Shown piece after piece: positions 21,641 through 34,021 of a stretch of DNA of 64,000 nucleotides (position 1 is its first letter; the number at the start of each line of letters is the position of its first letter). The DNA is taken from assembly GCA_011799875.1 (NCBI GenBank), contig CM022298.1:284653395-284717394 (forward strand), in the 5' to 3' direction. Origin of the DNA: Thinopyrum elongatum (taxonomy: Eukaryota; Streptophyta; Magnoliopsida; Poales; Poaceae). The position numbers were made by a program, and so were the translations under genes. The notes below the pieces were generated by a model. It had not been told where the DNA came from. It was given only the letters and a program-made list of their open reading frames with translations, and did not search any database.

Positions 21641-23040
21641 CATACTAGACCTTTGGGCTACTCTTTCAGCTTCTTCTTGCTCTTCGGGAAGTTCTCCTAT
21701 TTGGAGAAAGTGGACTATGTGCCGCGCCCAAGTTGGAGCCTGAGGCTCAACAACAAGGACCAAAGGCACCTCCTTGTTCGTGGGAGCGCTCACCTCGACC
21801 GCAAGGACTTGTGGTTCCGCGGGAGGGTGCAACTCACCAACCGAAGTGGAGTTGTTCCCGACAGCCTCTCTACCGGAGGCTTCGGGAAGCCCTGCCAGGA
21901 GATACTTGCCGAAGTCCAACTTCCTCCTTTTTCTGGCCATCATTGAAGGGGACACTGACGGTTGAGTTAGTTGGAGGACAAAAGTTCCTGGTTCCACAGG
22001 GAGCTTTTGGGCCGCGCAATTTGATAAATGACGAGCAATGCTGTTCTTCGCATGTGGCATGTGCTCTATTTGTAATCCATCAAAGTGCTCCTCCAACTTT
22101 CTCACTTCCTCTACATATGTCTCCATCAATGGGCTCTAGTAATCCTTGTTAACTTGTCTCACCACAAGATGCGAGTCTCCACGGACGATCAACTTCTTGA
22201 TTCCCAACTCCACCATGATTCTGAGCCCGGCAAGGAGCCCCTCATATTCAGCGGTGTTGGTGGCCTTCTACCGGGGGAAGTGCATTTGAACCACATATTT
22301 GAGGTGCTCTCCGGTGGGCGCAACAAGAAGCACGCCAGCTCCAGCGCCCTGTAACGAGAAAGCACCATCAAAGTACATGGTCCACTCCTGAGGCGCCTCC
22401 CTGCCGGGGATAACTGTTTCTGAGATTTCTTCATCTGGAGTGGGCATCCATTCTGCAATGAATTCTGCCAATGCTCTGCTCTGAATGCTTGAGGTACTTT
22501 CCTACTTCAAGCCAAAGCTTGACAGCTCCAGTGCCCATTCAACTAACCTGCCGATAGCTTCAGGGTTCCTTAGTATGCACTGCAGTGGGAAATGGGTGAC
22601 AACTGTGATTTCATGGGCTTGGAAGTAGTGGCGTAGTTTCCTTGAGGCCATGATGAGGCCGAAGATTAGCTTTTGCACCCTGAGTACCTTGACCTAGCCC
22701 CATGTAATAGGGAGCTGACAAAGTACATCAGGCGTTGCACCACATTGTTCTTTGTCGCAGTCTTGGGATCGCCTTCTCTAACTTGCTCTCCTTCCTTTTG
22801 TTCCGCGCCCAATTCTGTTGGGACTGGTTCAGCTTCGTCTCCGGAAGGGATAGTTGCGGCAGCTGCTTCCTCATCCACCTCCCGCTGCGCCACGAGCGCT
22901 GCACTAACCACTTGGTTCATTGTCGTTAAGTACAACAGCAACGGCTTATGTGGTTTAGGAGCGGCTAAGGTGGGAGCAGAGGAAAGGTAGGCTTTTAGGC
23001 CCTCCAGCGCTGCTTCTGCCTTTGGGGTCCACTTCATCGG
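21641..23040 (-). pseudogene. element F dual RNase H region and linker, broken
   Basis: First domain (about 23040-22560): gypsy RNase H fold with LLLYLTTMNQVVSAALV and a LMYFVSSLLHGARSRYSG stretch in which the catalytic acidic residues of normal gypsy RNase H are replaced. Second domain (about 22470-22130): archaeal-type RNase H with MYFDGAFSLQGAGAGVLL and NTAEYEGLLAG, then GDSHLVVRQ. Two RNase H domains define the Tat lineage. A Pro/Ala/Glu-rich linker (about 22050-21700) leads to integrase. At least two frame breaks occur. Confidence 0.82.
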
Positions 23041-23954
23041 TCCTGCCTTCTTCAGGATTTTGGAGAAAGGCAAGGCGCATTTGGCAGACATGGAAATGAA
23101 CCGCTTAGCGCGTCAACACATCCAGTTAATCGCCTCACATCCTTGATAGTCTTGGGTGCTTGTATCTGCTCGATTGCTCTGATGTTGTCGGGGTTGGCCT
23201 CTATCCCTCGATGAGACACAAAGAAACCAAGTAGCTTGCCGGAGGGAACACCAAACACTCAGTTCTCAGGGTTTAACTTCAAATTGATCTTGCGCAAGTT
23301 TGCAAAGGTCTCTTCGAAATCTTGGATGAGCGTTGATTTATCCTTGGTCTTGACCACTATATCGTCCATATAAGCTTCCACATTTCTGTACAACTGTGGT
23401 TCGAAACAAATCTGCACTGCTCTTGCAAAAGTGGATCCAGCGCTCTTTAACCCGAAAGGCATGCATACAAAGCAGTACATGCCACATGGAGTTATGAACG
23501 CGGTCTTCTCTTCATCTTCCTTGGACATGAATATCTGATGGTATTCGGAGTATGCATCCAAAAAGGAAAGCAGATCACATCCGGAAGTGGAGTCTATGAT
23601 CTGATTGATGTGCGACAGGGGGAAAGGGTCCCTCGGGCATGCCTTGTTCAAGTCTGTGTAGTCAATGCAGAGCCTCCATTTCCCGTTTGCCTTGCGCACT
23701 ACCACTGGGGTTGCTAACCATGTTGGATGCACTACTCCCCTGACCAAACCAGCTGCTTCAAGTTTCTTGATTTCCTCGGCAATGAACTACTGCCACTCTA
23801 AAGCTTGCTTCCTAACCTTTTGCTTGATGGGCCGGGCATGAGGGCAGACAACAAGGTGGTGCTCGATTACCTCCCTGGGAACACTGGGGATGTCAGATGG
23901 TTGCCAAGCAAACACATCAACATTCTCCTGCAAGAAGGCAACGAGCGCGCTTTC
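23041..23954 (-). pseudogene. element F reverse transcriptase, broken
   Basis: RT palm with VRKANGKWRLCIDYTDLNKA (about 23710), FLDAYSEYHQIFM (about 23555), the catalytic YMDD box (about 23370) and the LLGFFVSHRGIEANPD thumb (about 23230). Stops include TAG at 23787-23789 at the same codon as in element A, and a stop at about 23258. The upstream boundary is the amber codon 23955-23957. Confidence 0.87.
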
Positions 23955-24810
23955 CTATCTGTCATTAAGGGTGGCGCTGATGGTCAACGTACCATCAGCA
24001 CCATCCTGCCTTGCCGGGACCCTTTTCACAGCAGGTGGAGTAGCCTTAGGCCTTTTGCTAGTGGAACTCTCCGGCAGGTCCTCAATAGGTGCAGTGCACT
24101 CCAAAGAGGCACGCTTCCCGGAGTCTTTGCCGGCGTCACTGCTAGCTTTCTTTCCTTTCTTTGCCTCATTGGAAGGAGCCGTGGCTTCAGTAGCCTCAGC
24201 TGCTACCACATCTCAATACATCTGATCCACACATATAATTGCATCTTTCTTATCTGATGGAATGGAAATGACGCCCAACGGCCCTGGCATCTTCAAGGTG
24301 TTGTAAGCATAGTGGGATGCTGCCATGAATTTTGCCAGAGCTCAACGACCAAGGATCCTGTTGTATGGTAGGGGAAGCTCAACAACGTCAAAGACAACTC
24401 TCTCGGTCCGGTTGTTCAACTCCCCGCCAAATGTCAACAATAGCGTAATCTTTCGCTTAGGACGGCTCCTGCCGGGGTTCATTCCTTGGAACGTACCAGT
24501 AACCTTGAGCTCTTCGTCAGGAATCTGCAGGTTGCTGACCACTTTCGGGGAGATCAAATTCAACCCAGCCCTGCTGTCAACTAGCATCTTTGTGACTTTT
24601 AGGTTGCGGATTGTTGGGGAGACCAACAATGGCAAACACCCTACCGCGGTAGTGCGGTCGGGGTGATCCTCTTCATCAAAGATGATAGGCGTGCGGGACC
24701 ACTTGAGTGGTTTCCAGGAATCTGCAGCTGGCTCCACGGCATTGACCTCTCGCACCCACTACTTGAGCTGGCGGTGAGAGGAGTGCAGAGATGCACCTCC
24801 GTCAATACAC
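23955..24810 (-). pseudogene. element F aspartic protease and linker, broken
   Basis: Protease block with TTAVGCLPLLVSPTIRNL and the active site MLVDSRAGLNLIS (about 24590-24550), where Gly of the usual Asp-Ser-Gly is Arg, a change expected to inactivate it. A Lys/Ala-rich linker follows and ends with LNDR then TAG (23957-23955). Confidence 0.78.
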
Positions 24811-26898
24811 ATGGCTTCAGTTGCTTTCCGGACTTCTTGCTCGCTGGTTTCTTCGTCCTCCTTCATCACTTTCACCATCTTCTTCTTTCTTCTCACGGCC
24901 TCTAGAAGGTTTCTCCTTTTGCTGTGGGGCCTTGCCGCGATGGCCCCCTCTGCTGCCATGGCCTTTTCCTCCAGCACCCTCTTGGTCCTTTTCTCTGTCC
25001 CTTTTCTCATATTCTTCCTTCTGCTTCTTGACAAGCTGTTCAACCTGGTGGCATTCCTGGAGATCGTGACCCTTAGTGCAGTGGATCTTGTAGTATGGAC
25101 CATCAGACTTCCCAGCCTTCTCTGCCGCCGCAGCTTCCCGGCAATCAGCCCACGCGGCAGCTTCCTTGGCGGGGGCCTCGGTTTTGGCCTTCTTGCTAGT
25201 GCTGAGGTTGCCAGGGCTCTCGACGGCCAATACTAATTTATCTTTGCGCTTCTTATTGCGCTTCCGGCTCCTCCTCTTCGGTTTGGCGGCCTCGTCGTCG
25301 TCCTCTGAATTGACCTCGATGCCATCCTCTTCCCCGGGGAGTCGCCTTCCCTCCTCTGCCCGAGCACATTTATCCGCCAGTGTGTACAGCTCATTGACAG
25401 TCTTGGGCAGCCGGACGTTCATCTTGGACCGTACCCTTCTGTTGCGCACGTTCGAATGGAACACGACAATCACAACTGCTGGATGTATCTCTGGAATGTT
25501 GCGGTGCACACGACTGAACCTTTGCATGTAGTTCCGCAAGCTTTCCCCTTCCTTCTATGGAAGGACATGCAAATCGGTGGGCTGTCCTAGCTCTTGGTGG
25601 CCACCAGTGAAGGCACCAACAAACTCGTTGCACAGGTTAGCCCACGATGAAATGGAATTCTCTGGCAGGTGCATCAGCCACGACCTCACATTTGGCTTGA
25701 GCACCAAAGGGAAATAGTTGGCGAACACTTTCTCATCCCTGCCCCCAGCGGCTTGAATGGCAATAGTATAAATGCTCAAAAACTCTGCCGGGTTCAGCTT
25801 TCCATCGTACTTTTCTGGTAATTCAGGCTTGAAGACGCGGGCAGACGGCCAGCGGACTTGCCGCAGCTCACAAGTGAAGGCGGGGCAACCAACCTCGTAA
25901 GGCAAGTACCCGCCATCGCTAGGCGCGGGTTCGTCAACGTCTGGATTATTTGGCCTGTCAGATTGACGGCGAGTCTCCCGGCATCGCTCTATGGTGACGC
26001 GCGCGTCTTCCCTCCGCCGATCCTCCAGGACCTGCCGCTGGTCTCGATGGGCTCGCGGATCAGAAGAGGCCATCGATGCTTCATCAGGCTCGCGGACACG
26101 CTGTTCTTGCTGCTGCCACCTCTGGGTCTACTGTGACAGAGGAGATTGCACCGTTTGCGCGGCCTCCTCTATGCGGCCATCAGCCCGGGCCGCTGCTGCT
26201 GTTCACGGGTGCCACGATGGCTCTGCCTGCTGCGACTTTACAGCTTCAGCGGAACTGATCAAACTCTGGATGGTGGCCCTCCATTCATCCATTTGATCAG
26301 CCACAGTTGGGAATCTCAGTAATAGTTGGGCTCGTGCCATGGCTTCCGTAGCTGTGCTCGGTGCAGCTGACGAGGCCGGCCGCGACGTCACTTAACTCCT
26401 GGTGGTACCAGCAGAAGCGTCGCCGCATTCATGCCGTCGCGAACCGGTCGCCAAGGCAGTCTGGTGTTGAGCGGGCCGCGCTCGGGGGTCAACGCCCCCA
26501 TTTGGCGCTCCGCCTTGTCCGCTCTGCTTCGGGCCAGGCGCTCGCCCCGCGCCAGTGGTAGGCACGGCTAGAGGGTCACGACTCGCACCAGGGCGGGCGT
26601 TGTTGCTGCGGTTGCGCCTGCTAGTCCGGCGGGGTGATGGAGGTTGAACGTCCCCTCCACCTGCAGCTTGATGGTCATGCCAGTTAGGGTGTTGCTGATG
26701 CTGCCCTCCCCCGGCGCCTCCTGCTCCGGCTTCATCTGCGGGGGACACAACGACGGCGCCGCCTGCGCCGAGTGCGGCTCCCACAACACCTGCTCCTCCC
26801 AACGCTGCCGTGGCGCCTACGGTGTCCACGGCCGCGTGCGAGGGGGCCTTCGAAGTGGAAGGGTGCGCGGTTGCACTGGGTTTCTCCTTGGGCGCCAT
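24811..26898 (-). pseudogene. element F gag, broken
   Basis: Starts at ATG 26898 (MAPKEKPSATAHPS), shortly after the primer-binding site, with an Ala/Gly/Pro/Arg-rich N-terminus to 26392 where a stop falls. The central part (26073-25555) has RDQRQVLEDRRREDARV, PEKYDGKLNPAEFLSIYTIA and SWLMHLPENSIS. The C-terminal part (25539-24817) carries RYMQRFSRVHRN-like capsid sequence, a basic KPKRRSRKRNKKRKDK stretch and the YYKIHCTKGHDLQEC zinc knuckle in which the first Cys is Tyr. A stop at about 25555 and frame changes break it into three pieces. Confidence 0.83.
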
Positions 26899-26965
26899 GA
26901 ACGAAGATGATGATGATGGTGGATGCGCTACTCACAACCTCAGGTTCGCGCAAGTGCCCTCCCCC

Positions 26966-26983
26966 TACCTAGCGCACCAAAGA
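26966..26983 (-). other. primer-binding site of element F
   Basis: Minus strand TCTTTGGTGCGCTAGGTAG next to the 5' LTR; two changes relative to the site of element C. Confidence 0.65.
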
Positions 26984-27242
26984 TGTCGTGGTGGAACACG
27001 ATCACCTATGGGGACGTAGGCCCCTTTGTGGTTCCGCAAGGGGGAAGGTCACGTTGCACAAAGAGTAGAGGCCATAAAACAACACGACGGTGGCGACGCT
27101 GGTGGTTTTTACCCAGGTTGGGGCCGCTGAAATGCGTCAAACCGTACTCCCGCTTTGGTGGATTGGATGGAGGAACGCGATGACCATGCAGCGCTCAAGC
27201 CCGGCAAGGTGGCCTCGAGGAGAGCAGCTACGCGCGTACAAG
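26984..27242 (-). repeat. 5' LTR of element F, inner part
   Basis: Matches the first part of the 3' LTR (17249-17507). It breaks off at CGCGTACAAG (27233-27242), the LINE insertion point. Confidence 0.88.
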
Positions 27243-27400
27243 TTTTTTTTTTGACTGGAAACTATGGGGCAACACCCCCATAGCATATCAAAATCTTTAT
27301 TAAACAAAAGGAATAGCAAGTACAATTACAAGGATTACAAGAGGTAATCTGGAGGACTAACCTATGAAACTGAAAAAAAGGAAAAAACAATAAAAAACCC

Positions 27401-30400
27401 TCAAGGAGGCAGAAAAGATATCCATCTCAAGTGGTCATCCTTGTTAGCAGACTTAATTCTGTACTGCATAAGGGTGATATCATGGATGAAGGTGCTTCTC
27501 CACTTATTGAAACTAGCCCTTTCATTCCTGAATACTCTGCCATTCCTAATAATCCAAATATTCCAGCCAGCAATGAAAACCACTTCAGTGAAGAAAGGCT
27601 TGCCAAAACTTCTCCTGGCTTGAATAACCAGCTCATTCATTGAATCACCATATGACCAATCTATCTGAAGATAGTTCCACACCCTCACACTAAAATTGCA
27701 GTTGAAGAATAGATGCTCCCTTGTCTCTCTGATCTGCAGAGGGTAGAGCACACAATTCACACCATCTTCCATATGCCAATGCCTCCTATCCACCATATCT
27801 TTAGTGTTTAATCTATCCATGATGAGCATCCAAGCAAACACTTTGATTTTCATGGTGTAGGAAGATTTCCATATCCAAGTGAGCAGGGGATTAAAAGATT
27901 CAGATAGATAAGTGTGAGAGTAAAACATCTTGGGTTTGTACTCCCTGGAAGACCCTTGCCAAGACCAAACATCCTTTAATCCTGTCACTCTAATATGACT
28001 CTCCATCAGAGACTGCAATAAGGTCCTCATAAGCCTGTTCTGACAGCGGAAGATGGAAATTTCCAAAAAGATATTGAGTCTCAAAGACCTCTTTGACAGT
28101 GATCCAAGGATCCTTGGCATATGAAAACGACCTAGGATACCTGGTCTGCAGAGTACCAACCTCCTCACCAATTTTCCAGTGATCAGACCAAAAAAGAGCA
28201 GTATCCCCCTCATTAATCTGAACCCAAGAAGTATCCCTGAAGTTTTGCATTACCTTGCAAGTGTCCCTCCACCAGAAATATCCACAATCACTTGTTGCCT
28301 GTGGCACCCTGCCATGGTAGTATGAATCCCATATTAAAGTCACCCACGGAAGGTCTTTCTTGTTCTAAAAATTGTTTGCATGCTTGAGGAGGAGAGCAAT
28401 GTTCTGCACCCCCAGGTTGAGGATACCAAGCCCCCCTATTCTTAGGCCTACAAATAATCTCCCAAGCAGCCAAAGATGGAGCTGGCTCATCCCTATGTTT
28501 CCTCCAAAGGCACTGCCTTTGAATTCTTTCTAACTGTTTCAGAATCCTAGCAGGGATAGCCAAACTACAATGGAAGAAAATAGGCATGGAAGACAAGGCA
28601 GAATTGAGAAACTGCAATCTTTCTCCTTGATTAAGGAAAGAAGAGCTGGCTGACATTCTTCTCTCCATGCAGTCCACCATAGGCATAAAGTCAATCATCT
28701 TTGGCCTGGTAGTTCCTACTGGCAGACCAAGATAAGTGAATGGCATTTTTCCAATTTGACAACCAAAAGCAACAGTAAGCTCAGACATATAGGTAGGGTC
28801 AACATTGATTGGGATGATAAATGATTTATGATAATTCACATCTAATCCAGTGGATTGAGAGAAGACCTTAAGCTTGTCCTTCAGAGCAATAAGCTGGGCC
28901 TTGTCAGAAGGCAGAATGATTAAAGTATCATCTGCATATTGGATAAATGGATAATCCTGGTCATGACAGGGGATAGGTAGCTGCAGGATGCCTCTTCTAT
29001 ACATATAATTGATTACTGTCTGCAGAAGATCAGCAGCCAATACAAATAGCAGTGGAGAAACTGGATCACCTTGCCTATTCCCCTTTCTGCAGAGGAACTT
29101 TCTCCCAGGAACTCCATTGAGTAAAACTGAGGAAGTACCAGTAGATAGTAATTGTTTCATCCATAGAATCCACTTCTCATTGAAACCTTTGTGCCTCAAA
29201 ATTTGAACAATAGCCTCCTGCTCCAAAGAGTCAAAAGCCTTTTCAAAATCAAGCTTGAGAATAACAATGGGCCTCTTGGACTGATGGCACTGATGTAGAT
29301 ACTCAAAGTCTAGCCAATGCAGTCCTGAATTGTTCTGCTTTTGATAAAACCATATTGATTCTTGTGAATACACTACATAATCACATCTTGGAATCTATTA
29401 GCTGCCATCTTTGAGAGAAACTTCAAGCCCATCCCAGTCAAAGAAATAGGTCTGAAATCTCCCACTTCCTCTGGTCATAGCTTTTTAGGTACTAGAGTAA
29501 TGTAAGATCCATTAATGTTTTCCAGAGCAGCAGTACCATCATAAAAAGGCTGAGCTAACTCATAAAAATCTTTAGAAGAATAGACCATTGAAGCCATCAA
29601 GCCCAAGAGCTTTATCAACTGGCATGTGCTTCACAATATTATCGATTTCCTCCTTCTCAAAAGGCTTGGTAAGCACCTCAAGTCCCTCCATAGGAGTGAG
29701 TAGAGCAGATAGATCAAAACCCATCAAAATTCCTCTTGAAACACCCATTCTATTTTTAAAGCAATTCCAAATCACTCCCTCCATTTGGGAATGTTCAGTG
29801 ACCACTTTGCCATCAGCCAGTCTCAAGCTTGCAATTGAATTTCTCCTATGTCTCTCAGTGGCCATTGCATGAAAAAACTTTGTGTTTTCTCCACCAACTT
29901 TAATGTACCTAATAGTACATCTTTTCTTCCAATAAAGAAATTGGAGATGAAGTAGTTTTTCCACATGTGTTTTAACAATCCTCCTAAAATTAAACTCAGG
30001 TCTGAATAGAGGCCTAAGTTCTGCCAGCTCATCCAAAAGCAAAATTACTTGATTGCATTTTGTAACCAGATCTTTGAGTTTTGAAACATTCATTTGCCAC
30101 CTCTAGAGACTCATCCTCAAAGCCTTAAGCTTATCTGCAATTATAGCAGTAATATGGCCCTTCCATGAAGGTTTTTGCCATGATAGCTCCACACATTCCA
30201 TAAATCCATCAAGTTCTAACCAATAGTTCTCAAACCTAAAAATATATGATTTTGGAATGGAAGTTTTGATGGTAACCACACATGGAACATGATCAGATGC
30301 AGTTCTTGCTAGAGGAATCACCTCAGTCATAGGGTAGTCAGATATCCAATCCATAGAAGTGAAAAACCAATCTAGCTATTCCAATAGGGGGTTGTCTTGC

Positions 30401-30985
30401 ATGTTTGACCAGGTAAAAGATCTTCCTTTGAGAGGCAGTTCCAAGAGACCCAAATGCCCAATTATCTCATTGAAAATAAAGATATCATTCAAATCACCCC
30501 CAGGCAGATTTCTATTATCAAGGGACCTCAAAAAATCAAAGTCACCTAACAGAAGCCAATTCTGCCCCAAGGGGATCTGTAAGTTATAAAGCCAACTTAC
30601 AAACCTATCTCTTGCTTCACCCTGGCAAGGACCATACACAGAAACCAAAGTCCAATGTTCATTATTTTGTCTAGAGACAAATTCAATCACCACAGCAAAC
30701 TGTTGAACTCCCAATAAAGTCCCAACAAAGACTGATGAATTCCAGACAACAAGGATCCCTCCTGATGCACCCAAAGAAGGAGAGAAAGCAAAGCAGTCAA
30801 ACCTCTTTGGAAAGAAGTTTCTAATTGTTCTTAAATCAAAAGAGGTGCATTTAGTTTCTTGTAAACATGAAATAGCACACTGGCACTCTTCTATTTTTTG
30901 TCTGACTGCCCTTTGTCTAGCCTCAGAAGTTAAACCCCTGATCTTCCAACAAAGAACATTCTAGTTTCTACATGGTTTACTCATT
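27401..30985 (-). pseudogene. LINE ORF2 (AP endonuclease, RT, zf-RVT), broken
   Basis: Reading from 30985: NVLCWKIRGL and CLQETKC (apurinic-type endonuclease start), SVYGPC and LLLGDFDFL (metal-binding motifs; Asp kept), SFTWSN; then RT from about 29570, with [27 protein letters not shown] (about 29075-29025) and the catalytic QYADDTLI box (about 28945-28920). The C-terminal zinc-binding reverse transcriptase domain has IKVFAWMLIMDRLNTKD ... HLFFNCNFSVRVWNYL (about 27860-27670). The stop is at 27401-27403. Several frameshifts (about 30100, 29570, 28330, 28000) divide it into four main frames. Confidence 0.9.
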
Positions 30986-31163
30986 AAAAAAGTTTTGCAT
31001 AAGATCCACAATCCACATGACACACAATGCCACATGCACATAACACCCACATAAGTCTATGAAGCAATTATTACATAAATGTTTTCCACAAAATATCAGC
31101 CATAACCAAAGTAGATAACTGGCACTTTTAGGGGCTTGCCAGACCCATAAAGAAATAAACACA

Positions 31164-33884
31164 CTATTCATTGGAAGTAGTGTTGCCAGCATGTAGAGGA
31201 TCCACCATAAGTGCATCCACAGTCAGTAGCTTTGCGTCAATGCGAAGATCCTGCCCAATTGCCTGAAGACGACTGACTGAAGTTGCAGGAGGAATATCTG
31301 AATGTGCTACATCATCTGGCATCTCAGCAGTGAAAGGCTTGGCCTTGGGCTTCTTTCTTTTGGGCTGAGGAACCAACTCTTGGAAGGTGGGCTTGAACCC
31401 ATCACGCTGGACTGAACTTCTCGTGCACCTTCTGACAGAGGTTTCCACAATTGGTGTTGGCGCCAAGGTCTTGCGTGGCTTCCTCCCTTTCTTACCCAGA
31501 ACAGAGGAGGAAACTGCCTTTGCGGTTGGTTGCTACTGCATGTCCTCAGCAAAGAGAGCCCTGGCAACTGGCCTGACTGGTTCTTGTTCTTTCTAGGTAA
31601 GCAGAGGAAGACCATCCTGACTGAAAGCTAAATCCCAGTTTCTCTTTGAAAGGACCACAGGAGATGCAGGTTGCATTAACAAAGGCTTTGGCACTTCAAA
31701 TACTGTGGGAGCTTCCAAGAGATTCTCAAAAGACCACAGGAGGTTGATAAACCATAGTGGGGGCCCAAAAGGGACAGCAACAAACTGAATCTCCAATAAA
31801 GGTGGCTGGCAAACCACAGGAGGTTGATAAACCACAATGGCCCAGTTGTTAGCCTCCTCATCAGCCTGGATATCCACCATAGCCACATCAGGTTCTTCTG
31901 GCTGCTCCTCATCAATGTGAATCACAGGTACTGGCTGAGCTTGTTGGTGTGCCTCAGAACTAGGTTGCTCAGACAGATCCACACCCATTGACTCTTGATC
32001 TTGAACAACTGGTTGTTCTTCAACTTCATTCCAGTTGCCCCAATTATCATCTCTATCCTCATCAGGTGCTGGTTGCTCTTCAGGGGGAGGGGGAACATCA
32101 TTCCAACCCAATGCTGGGAATGGGGGCAGGATAAATGGTGGCATCTCTGGAAAAGGCACACCAGGCAATGGATGTGGATTGCCATTGATGGGCATCCAAT
32201 CCTCATCTTGGGGCATTTGCTCAGCACAAGGATGTACAGGGGAACTGTCCAAGAAACTCTAACACCTCCCCAGGCCGCATAACCACATCCCTCGGCACAA
32301 GAATATCTTCCGGGAATGAAGCAAACACCAAGGTTCTTACCAGGTACGGATCCTCACTGTTCCAATGGTGGAACTTGCCAAAAGTGTTCACTGCCGCCCT
32401 GATGTTCTCAGTGTTGCGAAGATCCAGAGGAATTCCCAAGAACATTAGAAGACCTCGACGAAAACCCTGAGCCCCACGAAAAGCTTCCCCCTCATCATGC
32501 TTCATAAAACAGACAAAGCGTCCATTGCCTGGAGCTTGAGATGGAAGTTGGAGAAGCGCATAACGGACTGTAGCATCTCTAAGCTCAAAAAGATCAACAA
32601 CACAAATCCATGGCTGTGCAGACCTCACCAAAACACCATGGGCTTGGAGCCATTGAACCACCTCTTCCCTAGCAGCACCAATCTGATCAGGCGGTGGGAT
32701 AGGCATTACCTCAGCGAGCATGAACTCCTCGTGGCGGCGCACAATTGGGGTATGTGGCGTCACAAAAGTCCGGGGCACTCAAGCTGCACCACCGTCTATG
32801 ATGTGATGGCCCGCCAGCACATACAACATCGTGTCAAGGTGGAAGTTGGCCATCGGAGCAGGGCCTGATGAAGGCGAACACGCCGAGGGAGGTGGACTCA
32901 ATGGCGGCGGCGGCGTATCCGGACCAGGTTTTGGTTGCCAAACCAAACCCAAGATCTTGGCAAAGCGGTTACAATCCTTCTTGATATGCCCAACCCGTGA
33001 ACAAGCATTACACCAAAGTTTGGACGTGCACGCTGAAGCAAAATGGCCCTTCTTTAAACATTTCTGACAGGTATGAATTTCCTCAACCATTTTCGAAACC
33101 ATTTTATCAAAATCCTCATGCGCCTGCTGGGAGGTTGGCACATTAGACGGCCCAATAGAAGATGGATGACACCGGGCAAGCTCAACACAGCCAGTGGCAT
33201 GCACATTTGATGGCCCAACATGGCCTGTGATGTCCACATTTGAAGAAGCGGAATGCCCCCCGGGGAGGGCGGCGCCATATTAGCTGGTGCAATCAGATCT
33301 TGCACCATACCAAAAGAGATTGATGGTAACGCCGACGTCCACCGGAGATTTGCCGGCGGCGTAGGATGAATGACCACCCTCTCATGTCGAGGAATCGAAT
33401 AACCATCCATTTCTGTTGTTTCAATGCATTTTTGAGTGGCCGGATAGCGATAGCCACGATAAGCCGGATAGTTCTAAAAAGTTGCAAAAGATAGTTTCTT
33501 GTGAACAGAACAATCAGATTGAACCGAAGACTTGGCCGGCTTGGAATGCATAGCTAACAAACCAAGAGCAGCACGTCGTTTTGAGGGACTCACAATGATC
33601 CATTCAGCATCACATTCCATTTTCCAGATCTTAAACTTACGAGCCCAATTTGGGCCACCGTTACCCCAAAGATGAAAGTAACATTTAAAATGATCACAGG
33701 AGAAAAATCTAAGACTGAGCATAATCATCGCAACTGCCTTGCAAGAAACTTGAAAACCAAATACCTTATCCTTGATAGAGAAGACCCGAAACTCAATAGC
33801 CGATCCACCAATGGCAGCCTCAAGTGCCGCCGCCACCGAATCCTCATTGAGATGAAAATCATGACGTCCAAAAGACACAACCAT
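31164..33884 (-). pseudogene. LINE ORF1 (RNA-binding Gag-like protein), broken
   Basis: ATG at 33884 starts a segment (to 33474) with KVFGFQVSCKAVAMIMLSLRFFSCDHF and WARKFKIWKMECDAEW, similar to the N-terminal domain of plant LINE ORF1 proteins. Two CCHC zinc knuckles, CQKCLKKGHFASAC and CNACSRVGHIKKDC, lie at about 33085-32985. A long segment (32778-32221) follows, then a Pro/Glu-rich acidic region (32252-31593, with PPPPEEQPAPDEDRDD) and a basic end (31466-31164, PQPKRKKPKAKPF). Frame breaks near 33474, 32779, 32221 and 31593 make it non-functional. Confidence 0.82.
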
Positions 33885-34021
33885 GGTAAATTAGCCGGTG
33901 TCTTCCATAGGATGCACTGAAAAACCAGTAGATTAAAAAACCTTATCTGCAAAAACCAAACCCTTGGAGAAATCCAAGCCAAGGGTAGATCCATCATTGG
34001 AACCCCTGGAAGATGGGTCCA

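Larger units (their letters stand above)
27243..34021 (-). mobile_element. L1-type LINE inserted in the 5' LTR of element F
   Basis: About 6.8 kb non-LTR retrotransposon in minus orientation: ORF1 with two zinc knuckles, ORF2 with endonuclease, RT and a C-terminal zinc-binding domain, and a short poly(A) tail seen as T10 at 27243-27252. CGCGTACAAGTT occurs on both sides (27233-27244 and 34022-34033; the last TT on the left may belong to the tail), the target duplication expected from target-primed reverse transcription. The 5' end appears near full length since ORF1 is preceded by about 140 bp. Confidence 0.92.

Noticed and set aside
32035..32262. Glycine/serine-rich plus-strand frame
   Set aside because: Opposite the Pro/Glu-rich part of LINE ORF1; composition shadow.
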